Assembly: GCA_003416985.1 (NCBI GenBank)
Contig: QVIN01000001.1
Location: forward strand, 868,001 to 932,000
Length of the DNA stretch: 64,000 nucleotides
Source: Duganella sp. BJB480
Lineage (GTDB): Bacteria > Pseudomonadota > Gammaproteobacteria > Burkholderiales > Burkholderiaceae_D
Reading direction: 5' to 3'
A model generated the notes under the pieces. The model was not told the DNA's origin, did no database searches, and worked only from the letters and a program-made list of their open reading frames with translations. Positions 25,436-35,468 of this stretch are shown here, piece after piece (the stretch's first letter is position 1; each line of letters begins with the position of its first letter). The position numbers and the translations under genes were made by a program.

Positions 25436-25789
25436 ATGTTGACCAAACGTAGATTGCTGATGTGCGCCCCGTTGGCGCTGGTGGCCCTTGGCGCGGTGCA
25501 GGCCAAGGCCAAGGAACGCGTGATCAAGATCGAAGCGCGCAAATTCCGCTTCGCGCCGAACGTGATCGAATTGAAGAAGGGCGAGGCGGTGGTGCTGGAA
25601 CTGACCGCGCTGGATTTCCCGCACGGCTTCAGCGTGCCGGACCTGAAGATCCGTGCCGATCTGGTGATGGGCAAGCCGGTGCAGGTGAGGCTCAAGTCGG
25701 AGACGGCTGGACAGTTTGGCTTCTTGTGCGATAACTTCTGCGGCAGCGGCCATGAGGAAATGGCCGGCACCATCATCGTCAAGGCCTGA
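25436..25789 (+). CDS. exported small cupredoxin with CuA-type motif
   Basis: The 117-residue protein has an N-terminal signal (about 1-24) and a cupredoxin fold. Ligand candidates are His63 in FPHGF and the set Cys98, Cys102, His106 and Met109 in CDNFCGSGHEEM. That C-x3-C-x3-H-x2-M pattern is the binuclear CuA motif of cytochrome oxidase subunit II and NosZ. No oxidase genes are nearby. It may carry electrons or copper in the periplasm. Its 3' end overlaps the convergent hydrolase gene by 11 bases. Confidence 0.85.
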   Translation: MLTKRRLLMCAPLALVALGAVQAKAKERVIKIEARKFRFAPNVIELKKGEAVVLELTALDFPHGFSVPDLKIRADLVMGKPVQVRLKSETAGQFGFLCDNFCGSGHEEMAGTIIVKA

Positions 25790-26477
25790 GCGGTTGGAAG
25801 GCCAGCATGTCGGCGGCCAGCGCCTGCGGGGCTTCCAGCGGGATCATGTGGCCGGTGCCGTCGTGGATGTTCAGGCGGGCATCGGGCAGGTGGCGCTGCA
25901 TTTCTCGCAGGTCGGCTGGATCGACCAGTTGGTCGGCGGCGGCACCGACGATCAGCACCGGGCATTTGATCTCGGCCAGCCGCTCCATCAGGTCCGGCCG
26001 CTCCATCGAGGCGGTGAACTGCGCCAGCAGCACGTCCTTGCCCAGGTCCAGCGCCATTTGCTGGATGACGTCGATGATGGTTTGGTCGCCCAGGTGCGAT
26101 TCATGCAGAAGCTCACGTAGGCGCATGCGTGTCATGCCAGTGTAGGCGCTGTTCTTCAACATGGGGATGATGCGGCGGCGGGTCTGCTTTTCGTTTTCGC
26201 TCAGGCCGCGCGCGGAGTTCGCGATCAGCACCAGCGACTGCACGCGCCCAGGATGCAGCAGTGCGTATTCGATGGCGAGGTAGGCGCCCAGCGAGAACGC
26301 CACCAGATGCGCCGACGGCGCGCTGTGCGCCGCGATCACCTCGTGCATTTGCTGGCGCGTCTCCGCCCGATGCAGCGGGACGTAATTGAACGCGAAGCCG
26401 CTGCCCAGCAACGGCGTCAGGCGGGACCACATCCTTTCGTCACAGAGTGTGCCGGGGATGAAGTCCAGCCGCGTCAT
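25779..26477 (-). CDS. alpha/beta hydrolase family protein
   Basis: The 232-residue protein is a compact alpha/beta hydrolase with the nucleophile elbow AFSLGA (Ser near 62), an acid in a [10 protein letters not shown] segment near 183 and the His of GTGHMIPLE near 210. No signal peptide. ATG 26477 overlaps the thyA stop by 4 bases (ATGA), so it is translated with thyA. Substrate is unknown. Confidence 0.82.
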   Translation of the reverse strand: MTRLDFIPGTLCDERMWSRLTPLLGSGFAFNYVPLHRAETRQQMHEVIAAHSAPSAHLVAFSLGAYLAIEYALLHPGRVQSLVLIANSARGLSENEKQTRRRIIPMLKNSAYTGMTRMRLRELLHESHLGDQTIIDVIQQMALDLGKDVLLAQFTASMERPDLMERLAEIKCPVLIVGAAADQLVDPADLREMQRHLPDARLNIHDGTGHMIPLEAPQALAADMLAFQPLRP

Positions 26478-27448
26478 ACCGCCATCGGCGCCGTGATCGG
26501 CGCGTGGTGCTGGTAGCCTTCCAGCGAGAAGTCCGACGGTTCGACCTTTTCCAGCCATTCCGGCTCGTACTTGCCGGTCTTGGCGAAGTCCGGCACGCGG
26601 TCGGAGATGCGGAACTGCGGTGCCGGGAACGGCGTGCGGGTCAGCTGTTCCTTGACCATGTCCATGTGGTTCTCGTAGATGTGGGCGTCGCCGATGAAGT
26701 AGGTGAACCAGCGCGGCGTATAGCCGGTCAGGCGGCCGACCAGGTGCATCAGCGCGGCGCCCTCGGCGAGGTTGAATGGCGTGCCCAGACCCAGATCGTT
26801 GGAGCGGACGTAGAGGCACATCGACAGCTCGCGCGTGCTTGGATTTGGAATGAACTGGTACAGCAGATGGCAGGCCGGCAGGGCGACCGCGTCCAGCACT
26901 GCCGGGTTCCAGCCGTGGAACAGGATGCGGCGGCTGCCTGGATTGTTGACGATGGTGTCCAGGCATTCGCGCAGCTGGTCGATTGATTTGTGCAGCAGGA
27001 CCTTGGTCACGCCTTCATCCTCGATCTGCGAGATCAGGCGGAAGCCGTTCTTTTGCGCGTCGGCGATCTGCGCCGGCTGGTCGACGGCGATCAGCTTGAA
27101 GCCGGGCCATTGGCGCCATTGCACGCCGTAGACCGGGCCCAGGTCGTCCTCGCCGAGGCGGTAGGGATTGTCCAGCCACTGCTTGTTCTCGTTGGCGTTC
27201 TGGTCCCAGACTTTGCAGCCCAGCGCGCGGAAGTCGGCGGCGCTGCTGGAGGCGCGCAGGAAGGCGCACAATTCGCCGACCACGGATTTGAATGCCAGTT
27301 TTTTGGTCGTCACGGCCGGGAAGCCGCCGTTCAGCAGGTCGAAGCGCATCATCGCGCCCGGCACGCTCAGGGTGCGGATGCCGGTGCGGTTGTCTTGCCA
27401 GCTGCCGGTATCGAGGACGGTCTGGATCAGTTCCTGGTATTGCTGCAT
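26474..27448 (-). CDS. thyA: thymidylate synthase
   Basis: The 324-residue protein matches ThyA: the nucleophile Cys is in [10 protein letters not shown], preceded by [11 protein letters not shown], and followed by [17 protein letters not shown] and a [12 protein letters not shown] segment. It methylates dUMP to dTMP with methylene-tetrahydrofolate. It is longer than the 264-residue E. coli form because of an insertion in the middle (about residues 88-150), as in the long Lactobacillus-type enzymes. Its stop overlaps a hydrolase start. dcd and folA, in the same pathway, are also in the window. Confidence 0.96.
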   Translation of the reverse strand: MQQYQELIQTVLDTGSWQDNRTGIRTLSVPGAMMRFDLLNGGFPAVTTKKLAFKSVVGELCAFLRASSSAADFRALGCKVWDQNANENKQWLDNPYRLGEDDLGPVYGVQWRQWPGFKLIAVDQPAQIADAQKNGFRLISQIEDEGVTKVLLHKSIDQLRECLDTIVNNPGSRRILFHGWNPAVLDAVALPACHLLYQFIPNPSTRELSMCLYVRSNDLGLGTPFNLAEGAALMHLVGRLTGYTPRWFTYFIGDAHIYENHMDMVKEQLTRTPFPAPQFRISDRVPDFAKTGKYEPEWLEKVEPSDFSLEGYQHHAPITAPMAV

Positions 27449-27532
27449 TCAATTCTCCAACGTGGTGCGCGGGCCGCGATGGCCCGGAAAGACGGCTATT
27501 TTATCAGGCGGCGCGCATGGCCGCCCAGGTGC

Positions 27533-29098
27533 TCAGCGTGGGCCGGTCTTGCGGCCGCCCGGCTTTGCGGTGGCCTTGCCTGCGGCCCGCGCCAGCGACT
27601 TGGCGCCACGTCCGCCGGTGACCACGACGGCGCCCTTGGGCGCTGCCGGCTTGCCGCCGCCCCCGTAGGTGCGGCTGCTGCCCGGCTTTGCGCCGGCGGA
27701 GCGCGCGCCGCCGGCCGGCTTGCCCGATGGCGCAGGGGGAGTCCACGTACCAAGCGAGGCGTCGCCGCCTGCGGGACGGGCCGTGACAGCTGCCTTGCCG
27801 CCGGTTGCGACGTTGCCCGGCTTTCCGCTGGCTGTTGCGCTGCCGCCGGCCGCCTTGCCGCCGGCCGGGCCGGTGAACGGGCGCTTCTTCTTGGCCGGCG
27901 CTTCGGCCGCCGCTTTCTTGGCTGCTGCTGCGGCGGCGCCTTTTGGTCCGGTCTCCGGCACGCGGTGGTCGGCCTCGAAGCCCGGTTCCTCGATGCGATG
28001 GATGACCTGGCGGGTCAGCGTCTCGATGGCCTTCAGCATATCGACTTCGTCGGCGCAGACCAGCGACACGGCTTCGCCCTCCATGCTGGCGCGCCCGGTG
28101 CGGCCGATGCGGTGGATGTAGTCCTCGGCCACCGTCGGCAAATCGAAGTTGACCACCTGCGGCAGCGCCTCGATATCCAGCCCGCGCGCGGCGACGTCGG
28201 TGGCGACCAGCAGCTGGACTTCGGCGTTCTTGAAGCGGGCCAGCGCGCGCAGGCGGGCCGGCTGGGTCTTGTCGCCGTGGATGGAATCGGCCGAGATGCC
28301 GTGTTCCTGCAGCGTCTTGACCAGCGCCTCCACGCCTTTGCGGGTCTTGACGAACACCAGCACCTGGCCCCAGTTCAGCTTCTTCAGCAGATGCAGCAGC
28401 AGCTCGGGCTTGCGGCGCTTGTCGGTCGGGATCAGCCACTGCTTGACGGTCTTGGTGGCCGTGTTGCTGGCGCTGACCTGGATCGACACCGGGTCCTTCA
28501 GCATGCCGCCGGCCAGCTTGCGGATCTCATCGGAGAACGTGGCCGAGAACAGCAAGGTCTGGCGCTGCTTGGGCAGGGCCGCCAGCAGGATGTCCAGGTC
28601 GCGCTCGAAGCCGAGGTCCAGCATGCGGTCCGCCTCGTCCAGCACCAGCGTTTGCAGCATGGCGAAGCTGATCGCGCCCTGGTCGTGCAGGTCGATCAGG
28701 CGGCCCGGCGTGGCCACCAGCACGTCCAGGCCCTTGCGCAGCTTGGTGATCTGCGGCTCGATCGGCACGCCGCCGTAGGCCACGGCCGATTTCAGCGGCA
28801 GGTTGCCGCCGTAGCTGCGGAAGCTCTCGTAGACCTGTTCCGCCAGTTCGCGGGTCGGCACCAGCACCAGGCAGCGCACCGCTTTCGGCGCGGTCACGCC
28901 GTCCATGGTCAGGCGTTGCAGGATGGGGAGGGCGAAGCCCGCCGTCTTGCCGGTGCCGGTCTGCGCCGCCGCCATCAGGTCGCGGCCCGCCAGCACGACG
29001 GGGATGGCTTGCTTCTGGACGGGCGTGGGCTGCTTGTAGCCCAGCGTCTCCAGCGTGCGCTGTATGGGGTCGATCAGGCCGAGGGCTTGGAAGGTCAT
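27533..29098 (-). CDS. rhlE: DEAD-box RNA helicase, RhlE type
   Basis: The 521-residue helicase has the Q motif GYKQPTPVQKQAIP, Walker A AQTGTGKT, PTRELA, DEAD in LVLDEADRMLD, SAT and HRIGRTGR motifs in a 380-residue core. The C-terminal 140 residues are low-complexity Ala/Gly/Lys/Arg-rich, likely an RNA-binding tail. It unwinds RNA in ribosome assembly or decay. ATG 29098 begins the standard short N-terminus MTFQALGL; longer frames are artefacts. Confidence 0.92.
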   Translation of the reverse strand: MTFQALGLIDPIQRTLETLGYKQPTPVQKQAIPVVLAGRDLMAAAQTGTGKTAGFALPILQRLTMDGVTAPKAVRCLVLVPTRELAEQVYESFRSYGGNLPLKSAVAYGGVPIEPQITKLRKGLDVLVATPGRLIDLHDQGAISFAMLQTLVLDEADRMLDLGFERDLDILLAALPKQRQTLLFSATFSDEIRKLAGGMLKDPVSIQVSASNTATKTVKQWLIPTDKRRKPELLLHLLKKLNWGQVLVFVKTRKGVEALVKTLQEHGISADSIHGDKTQPARLRALARFKNAEVQLLVATDVAARGLDIEALPQVVNFDLPTVAEDYIHRIGRTGRASMEGEAVSLVCADEVDMLKAIETLTRQVIHRIEEPGFEADHRVPETGPKGAAAAAAKKAAAEAPAKKKRPFTGPAGGKAAGGSATASGKPGNVATGGKAAVTARPAGGDASLGTWTPPAPSGKPAGGARSAGAKPGSSRTYGGGGKPAAPKGAVVVTGGRGAKSLARAAGKATAKPGGRKTGPR

Positions 29099-29162
29099 GG
29101 TGTTATGCCGTAAAACGAAAAGAGGGCGCAGTGTAGCCGGTTGCACCGGCTTGTGCAGGAAT

Positions 29163-30248
29163 TTAGTTGGACAGCGCGTCCGACCACAGGGCCAGGATCT
29201 CGCGCACGCGCTGGTCCGGCAGGTTGAGCAGGTTGTCGCCGATGTACAGCTCCACCGAGCTGCGGCCCGGCAGCGCGGCGTGGCTGGCGGCGTTGAACAG
29301 CCACACGCCATGCTGTTCGGCGATGCGGTTGCGGATCTCGTTGGCGCGCTCGCGGCTGACCGGCAGGTGCAGATGCAGCATGCTGGCCTGCGGACGGGCG
29401 GGGTTGGGCGTCAGCAGCGGATAGTCGCGCAGCACCTCGTACAACCACTCGGTGCGGCGGAAGTAGTCCGGCATCGCCGCCAGCCTGGCGTCGAACTGCA
29501 TGGCGGCGGCCACCACGTACGGCGTGCGCTGGTAGACGTTGCCGCCCTGGCGGCGAAACCATTCCTGGGCCTTGGCGACGAAGGCCGCGCTACCCAGCAG
29601 CATGGCGCCGCCCATGCCGCCTATGCCTTTGTACATCGACAGGTAGACGGTGTCGAAGCCGGCCGCGATGTCGGCTGCCGGGCGGCCGTATGCGGCGGCG
29701 GTTTCCAGCAGGCGCGCGCCGTCCAGGTGCAGGTGGATGGATTGCTCGCGGCAGTAGGCTTTGATGGCTTCCAGCTCGTCCCAGCTTGGGCACTGGCCGC
29801 CGATCTCGCGCATCGGCAGCTCCAGCGTGGCCGCGCCCAGCTTGTCCGGGATGCCTCTGAGTTCGTCCAGCGTCCACGGGCGGTGCGGGTCGCCGATCTG
29901 CAAGGCTTGGAAATGATCGAACAGCTGATGGTTGCCGCGCTCGTGGCGCAGGATGTGCGAGGTCGGATGCAGCGCCACCAGCCGGCTGCCGCGCTCCGAG
30001 CAGGCGATGCGCAGCGCGGTGGCCTGCGTCATGGTGCCGGTGATGCAGAACAGCGCCGATTCAAAGCCCAGCAGCGTGGCGACCTTCTGCTCGAAGTCCT
30101 GTATCAGCGTGCCGCTGCCGTAGGTGTCGTGTGCGACGTCGTTGGCCTCGCACCATGCGGACATCGCCGCGAACAGCTGGGCGGGCGAGGGCTGCCGGTG
30201 CCCGGGCAGGTGGGTGGCGCAGCTGAGGCGCAGTTCGGCGTCGGTCAA
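29163..30248 (-). CDS. ltaE: threonine aldolase family PLP enzyme
   Basis: The 361-residue fold-type I PLP enzyme matches low-specificity threonine aldolases and beta-eliminating lyases: DTYGSGT near 41, a HLHLDGARLLE strand near 172 and the PLP Lys in LSMYKGIGG near 203. It would split threonine or related beta-hydroxy amino acids to glycine and an aldehyde. It stands 64 bases upstream of rhlE on the same strand. True substrate could differ among relatives. Confidence 0.85.
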   Translation of the reverse strand: MTDAELRLSCATHLPGHRQPSPAQLFAAMSAWCEANDVAHDTYGSGTLIQDFEQKVATLLGFESALFCITGTMTQATALRIACSERGSRLVALHPTSHILRHERGNHQLFDHFQALQIGDPHRPWTLDELRGIPDKLGAATLELPMREIGGQCPSWDELEAIKAYCREQSIHLHLDGARLLETAAAYGRPAADIAAGFDTVYLSMYKGIGGMGGAMLLGSAAFVAKAQEWFRRQGGNVYQRTPYVVAAAMQFDARLAAMPDYFRRTEWLYEVLRDYPLLTPNPARPQASMLHLHLPVSRERANEIRNRIAEQHGVWLFNAASHAALPGRSSVELYIGDNLLNLPDQRVREILALWSDALSN

Positions 30249-30272
30249 GGCGTTCTCCTGAAAGGGAGAATG

Positions 30273-31046
30273 TTACCGGCTTTTTGCCTCGGGAGCTGAA
30301 AAACCAGCTTTGCGATAGTGCTCGTCGTAGTCCGGCGACAGGGTGCCCATCATCCGGTCCCAGAATAGGAAGTACCAGCTGTAGTTGTAGCGTCCCCGCG
30401 CATGGTGGGTGTTGTGGGCGATGGAGGTGTTGATCCAGCGGCCCAGCCAGTGCTTCGACAGCGCGCGCGGGAACAGCTCATAGCCCAGGTGCGTGTACAC
30501 GGCGAAGATCGTGTTAATCCACGAGAAAATGAACAGCGACCAGAACGTGACCGGCAACAGCAGCAGGATCACGATGCTTGCGCCGCTGTCGATCACCGCC
30601 TCCAGTGGGCTGATCGAGTAGGTGGACCAAGGTCCGGTGTTGGTGGAGCGATGGTGGGTGCGGTGCGCCCAGCGGAACAGGCGGCGGTGGTGCATCAGGC
30701 GGTGCGTCCAGTAGAACCAGGTGTCCTGGATCAGCATCATCAGCACCACCATCAAGGCGATGAAGCCCCATCCGCGCCCGTAGGCATGCACGCTTTGGTA
30801 GAAATTGGTGTGGCGCCCGAGGCCCAGCGCGAACGCCAGCGGCATCACGCTGCCCAGCGCGATGATGCTGAACACGGAAGTGAGCATCTCGCGCCGGATT
30901 TGCGGCGCGCCGATCGGCTTCGCCTGCAGCCGCCGCCGGCGGCCGGGCCGTAAGCGCAACCAAAGCCAAAGCGCCGCAAACACGCCCACCACCAGTGCGT
31001 AGTGCCATGCAACCTGCAGGATGCTGCGGAGGAGTGGGTAGAGCAT
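30273..31046 (-). CDS. sterol desaturase/fatty acid hydroxylase family protein
   Basis: The 257-residue membrane protein has about four helices and the His clusters of the di-iron hydroxylase family: HRLMHH, RWAHRTHHRS and a later AHNTHHARG. These enzymes hydroxylate or desaturate lipids in the inner membrane. AAGGGAA just before ATG 31046 fixes the start. It is 24 bases upstream of the threonine aldolase gene, possibly one transcript. Lipid substrate unknown. Confidence 0.85.
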   Translation of the reverse strand: MLYPLLRSILQVAWHYALVVGVFAALWLWLRLRPGRRRRLQAKPIGAPQIRREMLTSVFSIIALGSVMPLAFALGLGRHTNFYQSVHAYGRGWGFIALMVVLMMLIQDTWFYWTHRLMHHRRLFRWAHRTHHRSTNTGPWSTYSISPLEAVIDSGASIVILLLLPVTFWSLFIFSWINTIFAVYTHLGYELFPRALSKHWLGRWINTSIAHNTHHARGRYNYSWYFLFWDRMMGTLSPDYDEHYRKAGFSAPEAKSR

Positions 31047-31142
31047 GGCGTTCCCTTGAAATTGGATCCCGCATGCTAAGGCCGACCGTGCGGACAATGT
31101 TTATAAACTAATTAATTTCTGGTTTGGCAATCGTGCGGAGTT

Positions 31143-31158
31143 ATCGTAATGCTACGAT
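31143..31158. promoter_or_regulatory. palindrome upstream of secreted beta-helix gene
   Basis: ATCGTA-ATGC-TACGAT is a perfect 6-bp inverted repeat. A further CAATCGT at 31128-31134 pairs with ACGATTG at 31154-31160, so two alternative hairpins are possible. A weak TTGGCA box precedes it (31124-31129). It could be an operator or leader structure for the gene at 31210. Confidence 0.35.
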
Positions 31159-31209
31159 TGTGACGCTTTAAAATTGCTAATTAACTCATTTCTTAGGAAT
31201 GGATTTCAG

Positions 31210-32442
31210 ATGAAAAATCTACAAGGCGCCACTTTGGTTGCCGCGCTGGCCGCAGCGTTTTCCGCACAAGCCCAGACGGTCATGACCATCAACGGTCTCG
31301 AAACGTCGACCAGCTGCACCGCTCCGCTGGTGTTTATTTCGGACGTGGGAAAGGAGGGTTTGTTTTATCCGGTCGCGTCGAGCTCGACAGACCAGGCGAA
31401 CGGCGGGACCACGTTGTTCTGCAATAAAAGCAACAGCGGCGCCAGAAAAATGTACAAGCGCATGTTCGACGGCGCCGTCAACGCCAAATGGTTCGGCCTG
31501 AGCGAGAGCTCGCTGGACAACGCGCCCGCCGTGCAGGCCGCTATCACCGCGCTGCGTAACGGCCAGGAATTGTTGATCCCGGAGGGCTACTATAAGTTCC
31601 AGGACACGATTACTCTGCCAAGCAATAAATACGTCCGATTTACCGCGAGAGGCGATTTGGACTTTGGTGCGCGCGATGGCATCGTCGTGCAGGGGCGGTA
31701 TGGCCATGTGCTGGAATTGTCCAAGCTGCATGGCATTACTTGGCAAAACACACCCACCTACGGCTATGTCGGCTCCGCCATCACGCTGATGAATGCCCAG
31801 TACGCGAAGGTGAACGTAAATTCCATCGACGGTTTTCATAACGCCATCAAGGTGGTCGGCAAGGACCAGAATGGCTCGCAGTACAACAAGATCGACTTCG
31901 AATTGCTGACGCATAACGACGTCGGCGTACTGCTGACGACAGAGATTGACGGCTGGGCCAACGAAAATACCTTCACCGGCGGGAAGATGAACGGCGTGAC
32001 CGGCCTCGCGGCCGTACCGGGTTCTGCGCAGGTTGGTCAGTTCAACGGCAATAAGTTCTACAACTTCGGCTTCGAGAACGTGACCAATGGCGTGGACGTG
32101 GACAAATTTAGCAACAATATCTTCATTGCGCCGCGCCTGATGGGAGGCGAGGGTGTGGTCAATGGCTTCAACTTTGGTCCGCATTCCTGGAGTAACGTCA
32201 TCATCTCCACCGGATTGTATGAGGAAGCGTTTGTGTCGCAAGGTGTGGTGGGCAACGCCGGTATAGGTAACCTGTTGTTAGGCAACGTCATGACGAAGAG
32301 CGGCTCGACGTCGGGAGTGGTCAGCATCTCCGATGGCCATGGCCGCTTCCTCAGCTTGATACGCGACCCGAGCTACACGGTCAGCCAGGAGACCAAGTCG
32401 CGCATCCTGCCGCTGTCGTCGCTGCCTGCCGTTTCGCCCTGA
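31210..32442 (+). CDS. secreted right-handed beta-helix protein, pectate-lyase-3/tailspike-like
   Basis: The 410-residue protein has a Sec signal (about 1-21, AQAQ). Its N-terminal domain ends in DGAVNAKWFGL and SSLDNAPAVQAAITAL, the start signature of pectate_lyase_3 and phage-tailspike helices. Repetitive strand-turn units with many Asn, Gly and Phe follow (for example FNGNKFYNFGFENV). It is probably an exported carbohydrate-active or adhesive protein; no catalytic residues can be assigned. It is a single gene, divergent from the hydroxylase gene and convergent with the ABC exporter gene, and somewhat less GC-rich than its neighbours. Confidence 0.75.
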   Translation: MKNLQGATLVAALAAAFSAQAQTVMTINGLETSTSCTAPLVFISDVGKEGLFYPVASSSTDQANGGTTLFCNKSNSGARKMYKRMFDGAVNAKWFGLSESSLDNAPAVQAAITALRNGQELLIPEGYYKFQDTITLPSNKYVRFTARGDLDFGARDGIVVQGRYGHVLELSKLHGITWQNTPTYGYVGSAITLMNAQYAKVNVNSIDGFHNAIKVVGKDQNGSQYNKIDFELLTHNDVGVLLTTEIDGWANENTFTGGKMNGVTGLAAVPGSAQVGQFNGNKFYNFGFENVTNGVDVDKFSNNIFIAPRLMGGEGVVNGFNFGPHSWSNVIISTGLYEEAFVSQGVVGNAGIGNLLLGNVMTKSGSTSGVVSISDGHGRFLSLIRDPSYTVSQETKSRILPLSSLPAVSP

Positions 32443-32471
32443 CGCGCTGAGCGTCCCAGCGCGGCGGGCGG

Positions 32472-34316
32472 TCAGTTCGCGCGGTGTTCGATATGAACGT
32501 TGTGGAACTGCAGCGCGGCCAGATTGGCGTAGACGCCACCCAGCGCCACCAGCGATGCATGGGTGCCGGTTTCGACGATGCGGCCGTCCTCCATCACGAT
32601 GATGCGGTCGGCCCGCTGCACGGTCGCCAGGCGGTGCGCGATGATGACGGTGGTGCGGCCGACCATCGCCGCTTCCAGCGCCGTCTGCACCAGGCGCTCG
32701 GATTCCGCGTCCAGCGCGCTGGTGGCTTCGTCGAGCAGCAGCAGCGGCGGGTTTTTCAGCAGCGCGCGCGCGATCGCGATGCGCTGGCGCTGGCCGCCGG
32801 ACAGGCGCACGCCGCGCTCGCCCAGGAAGGATTGATAACCCTGCGGCAGGCGTTCGATGAATTCGTGGGCGGCGGCCAGCTTGGCGGCCTGGATCACTTC
32901 CTCGTCGGTGGCGCCGGCGCGGCCGTAGCGGATGTTCTCCATCGCGTCGGCCGAGAAGATCACCGTATCCTGCGGCACGATGCCGATGGCGTCGCGCAGC
33001 GTGTGCAGATCGAGCCTGGTGATGTCGACGCCATCGAGCTTGATGCTGCCGCTCTGCGGGTCGTAGAAGCGCAGGAACAGCTGGAACAGCGTGGTCTTGC
33101 CGGCGCCCGAAGGGCCGACCACGGCCACCGTCTCACCGGCTTTGATGTCCAGCGACAGGTGGCCCAGCGCCGCCGTGTCGGGACGCGAAGGATAGGAGAA
33201 CGATACGTCGTGCAGGCTCAGTGCCGCGCCGTTGGCGGCGCGCGGCGGCAGCGCCAGCGGCTGGGCCGGCGACTGGATGGCCGACTTGACCGACATCAGT
33301 TCCAGCAGGCGCTCGGTGGCGCCGGCGGCGCGCTGCGCCTCGCCCATCACTTCGGACAGGGCGCCGATGGCGCCGGCCACGATGGAGGCGTACAGGATGA
33401 ATTGTCCGAGGTCGCCGCCGGTCATCGAGCCTTCCAGCACGGCGTGCGCGCCGAGCCACAGCACGAACACGATGGTGCCGAACACCAGCACGATGGCGAT
33501 CATGGTCAGCAGCGCGCGGGCGCGGATGCGGCGCATGGCGGTGCCGAACGCGCCTTCGACCGAGTCGCCGAAGCGCTGCGATTCGATCTTCTCGTGGGTG
33601 AAGGCCTGCACGGTCGGCATGGCGTTGAGGATTTCGCCGGCCATGGCGGAGGCGTCGGCGATGCGGTCCTGCGAATCGCGCGAGAGCTTGCGCACGCGGC
33701 GGCCGAACATCACGATCGGCAGCACCGTCAGGATCAGCAGGCCGATGATGATGGCCGACAGCTTGGCGCTGGTCACGAAGAGCATCACCAGGCCGCCGAT
33801 GAACAGCAGCACGTTACGCAGCGCCATCGAGATGCTGGTGCCCACCACCGCCTGGATCAGCGTGGTGTCGGTGGTGATGCGCGACAGGACCTCGCCGGTT
33901 TGCGTGGTCTCGAAAAACTCGGGGCTCTGGGTGACGACATGGTTGTAGACGGCGCTGCGGATGTCGGCGGTGACGCGCTCGCCCAGCCAGGAGACGGTGT
34001 AGAAGCGCGCCGCCGTGGCCAGCGCCAGCACGGTGGCCACGCCGAACAGCGCCAGGAACACCAGGTCGACATGCTTGATGCTCTTGGCGCCGGAACCGCC
34101 GAAGCCCAGGTCGATCATCTGCTTGAAGGCGGCGGGGATCGCCAGCGTGGAGCACGCGGCCACCACCAGCGCGATGCCGGCCATGAGGAACTGGCGCTTG
34201 TACGGCAGCAGGAACGGCGTCAGGCCGCGCAGGGTGGCTAGACTGCCTTTCTTGGCTTCCCTGGCTGTGTTGGGGGCGGCTGCGGACGGGGTGCTGGCGG
34301 TGGTGCTGTTGGTCAT
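32472..34316 (-). CDS. MsbA/ABCB-type exporter
   Basis: The 614-residue half-transporter has six membrane helices (about 40-330) and an ATPase with [38 protein letters not shown] and the IAHR switch. It belongs to the MsbA/lipid-flippase-like exporters. It stands alone on the minus strand, so substrate is unknown. The N-terminal 30 residues are a Ser/Thr/Ala linker. Confidence 0.93.
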   Translation of the reverse strand: MTNSTTASTPSAAAPNTAREAKKGSLATLRGLTPFLLPYKRQFLMAGIALVVAACSTLAIPAAFKQMIDLGFGGSGAKSIKHVDLVFLALFGVATVLALATAARFYTVSWLGERVTADIRSAVYNHVVTQSPEFFETTQTGEVLSRITTDTTLIQAVVGTSISMALRNVLLFIGGLVMLFVTSAKLSAIIIGLLILTVLPIVMFGRRVRKLSRDSQDRIADASAMAGEILNAMPTVQAFTHEKIESQRFGDSVEGAFGTAMRRIRARALLTMIAIVLVFGTIVFVLWLGAHAVLEGSMTGGDLGQFILYASIVAGAIGALSEVMGEAQRAAGATERLLELMSVKSAIQSPAQPLALPPRAANGAALSLHDVSFSYPSRPDTAALGHLSLDIKAGETVAVVGPSGAGKTTLFQLFLRFYDPQSGSIKLDGVDITRLDLHTLRDAIGIVPQDTVIFSADAMENIRYGRAGATDEEVIQAAKLAAAHEFIERLPQGYQSFLGERGVRLSGGQRQRIAIARALLKNPPLLLLDEATSALDAESERLVQTALEAAMVGRTTVIIAHRLATVQRADRIIVMEDGRIVETGTHASLVALGGVYANLAALQFHNVHIEHRAN

Positions 34317-34382
34317 CGTGTGGCTGCGGTTCGTAAGTATTCTTTGTTGACGATTCAGTAGTCGTTAAATTGTTCGGTGCTG

Positions 34383-35468
34383 CTAAAACTTGATCGGCCT
34401 CACATAGCCGGTCATCTCAAGGTAGGCGCGGCCTGCGGGTTTTCCGTCCCGCTCCAGCGTCACCGCGCCCTCCCAGTACACCGCGCCGGTGGAGCGCCGC
34501 GAGTCCAGCTCCTGGTCGTCCTGCAAAGGGACGACCTGCCACACGGTGCTGCCGGTGGTGAGCTGGGTCGACACGGGATACTCGGCATTGGTGCGGGGCG
34601 AACGCCACCGCCGTTGCGGGGTAAAGCTGACCTGGTCCGGGGAAAACTGCGTGATCTTACCGGATGCATCGCGCCATGTCGCGTGCGACCATAGTTTAGC
34701 ACCTGTCTTGCTGCGCATCTGGAAAGCCATCATCGCGCCGCCGTCGGCGAGGTTGGCGCCGATCCAGTCCCAGCCCGCCGCATTGGTGGCGACGTACTGG
34801 GTGGACCACTCGTGATCGAACCAGCTGGCGCCCGTGACGGCGACCGTCTTGCCGGCGCTGGTGACGGTGCCGGTGGTGGTCAGCTGCGGTTCGCTGTAGT
34901 AGTAGCTGCTGTCGGAAAGCTGCGCGCCCTTGCGGGAATAACCACGGTCGCCCTGCGGCAGCACGGGCTGCGACGGCGCCAGTTTCAGATCCAGCTTGAA
35001 GCTGGCGGCGTCCAGGTGGACCTGGTAGCTGCCGTCGGCGGCGCGCGCCATGTGCCAGTCTTCGAGCTTGACGTCGGTGTCGCCGACCTTGGCGTAGGAC
35101 AGGCCGAAGCCTTCGCGCGCGCTGCGCTCGTCGTGCAGCAGCTTGCCGTTGGCCGGATCGGAGATCGCCGCGTGGCCGATGATCAGCTGCTTGGGCGCGA
35201 ACCGGCTGGGATTGGCGCGGTCGTGCGATGTGGCGCTGCGGAAGAACGTGACCTGGAAGCCCATCGGCTTGCCGTCCGGTTTGGCGAGCCAGCCGGTGAC
35301 GTACCACCATTCGGTCTTGAAGTCTGGATGGGCGCCGAAGTCCGCCGGGAAGCTCAGAGAGGCGCCGGGCGCCAGCGGCGTGACTGCCTTGAACACCGGC
35401 TCCGCCGCATGGGCGGATAGCGCCGCCAACAACGCCAGTGCGGCGCCTCCGCGTTGGATCAGATTCAT
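34383..35468 (-). CDS. AttH/CrtC-like lipocalin-domain exported protein
   Basis: The 361-residue protein has a signal peptide (about 1-21, AHAAE) and matches the AttH/carotenoid hydratase-like family of two lipocalin-type barrels: FKTEWWYVTGWL near 50, a DWHMAR segment and ASWFDHEWSTQ near 215. In other bacteria AttH accompanies FtsX-type transporters of the AttEFGH set. Start and permease stop share one base (TAATG). Role may be in envelope lipid handling; no carotenoid genes are nearby. Confidence 0.8.
   Translation of the reverse strand: MNLIQRGGAALALLAALSAHAAEPVFKAVTPLAPGASLSFPADFGAHPDFKTEWWYVTGWLAKPDGKPMGFQVTFFRSATSHDRANPSRFAPKQLIIGHAAISDPANGKLLHDERSAREGFGLSYAKVGDTDVKLEDWHMARAADGSYQVHLDAASFKLDLKLAPSQPVLPQGDRGYSRKGAQLSDSSYYYSEPQLTTTGTVTSAGKTVAVTGASWFDHEWSTQYVATNAAGWDWIGANLADGGAMMAFQMRSKTGAKLWSHATWRDASGKITQFSPDQVSFTPQRRWRSPRTNAEYPVSTQLTTGSTVWQVVPLQDDQELDSRRSTGAVYWEGAVTLERDGKPAGRAYLEMTGYVRPIKF

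Noticed and set aside
32443..32463. 7-bp hairpin after the beta-helix gene
   Set aside because: No T-tract follows on either strand, so it is not supported as a terminator.
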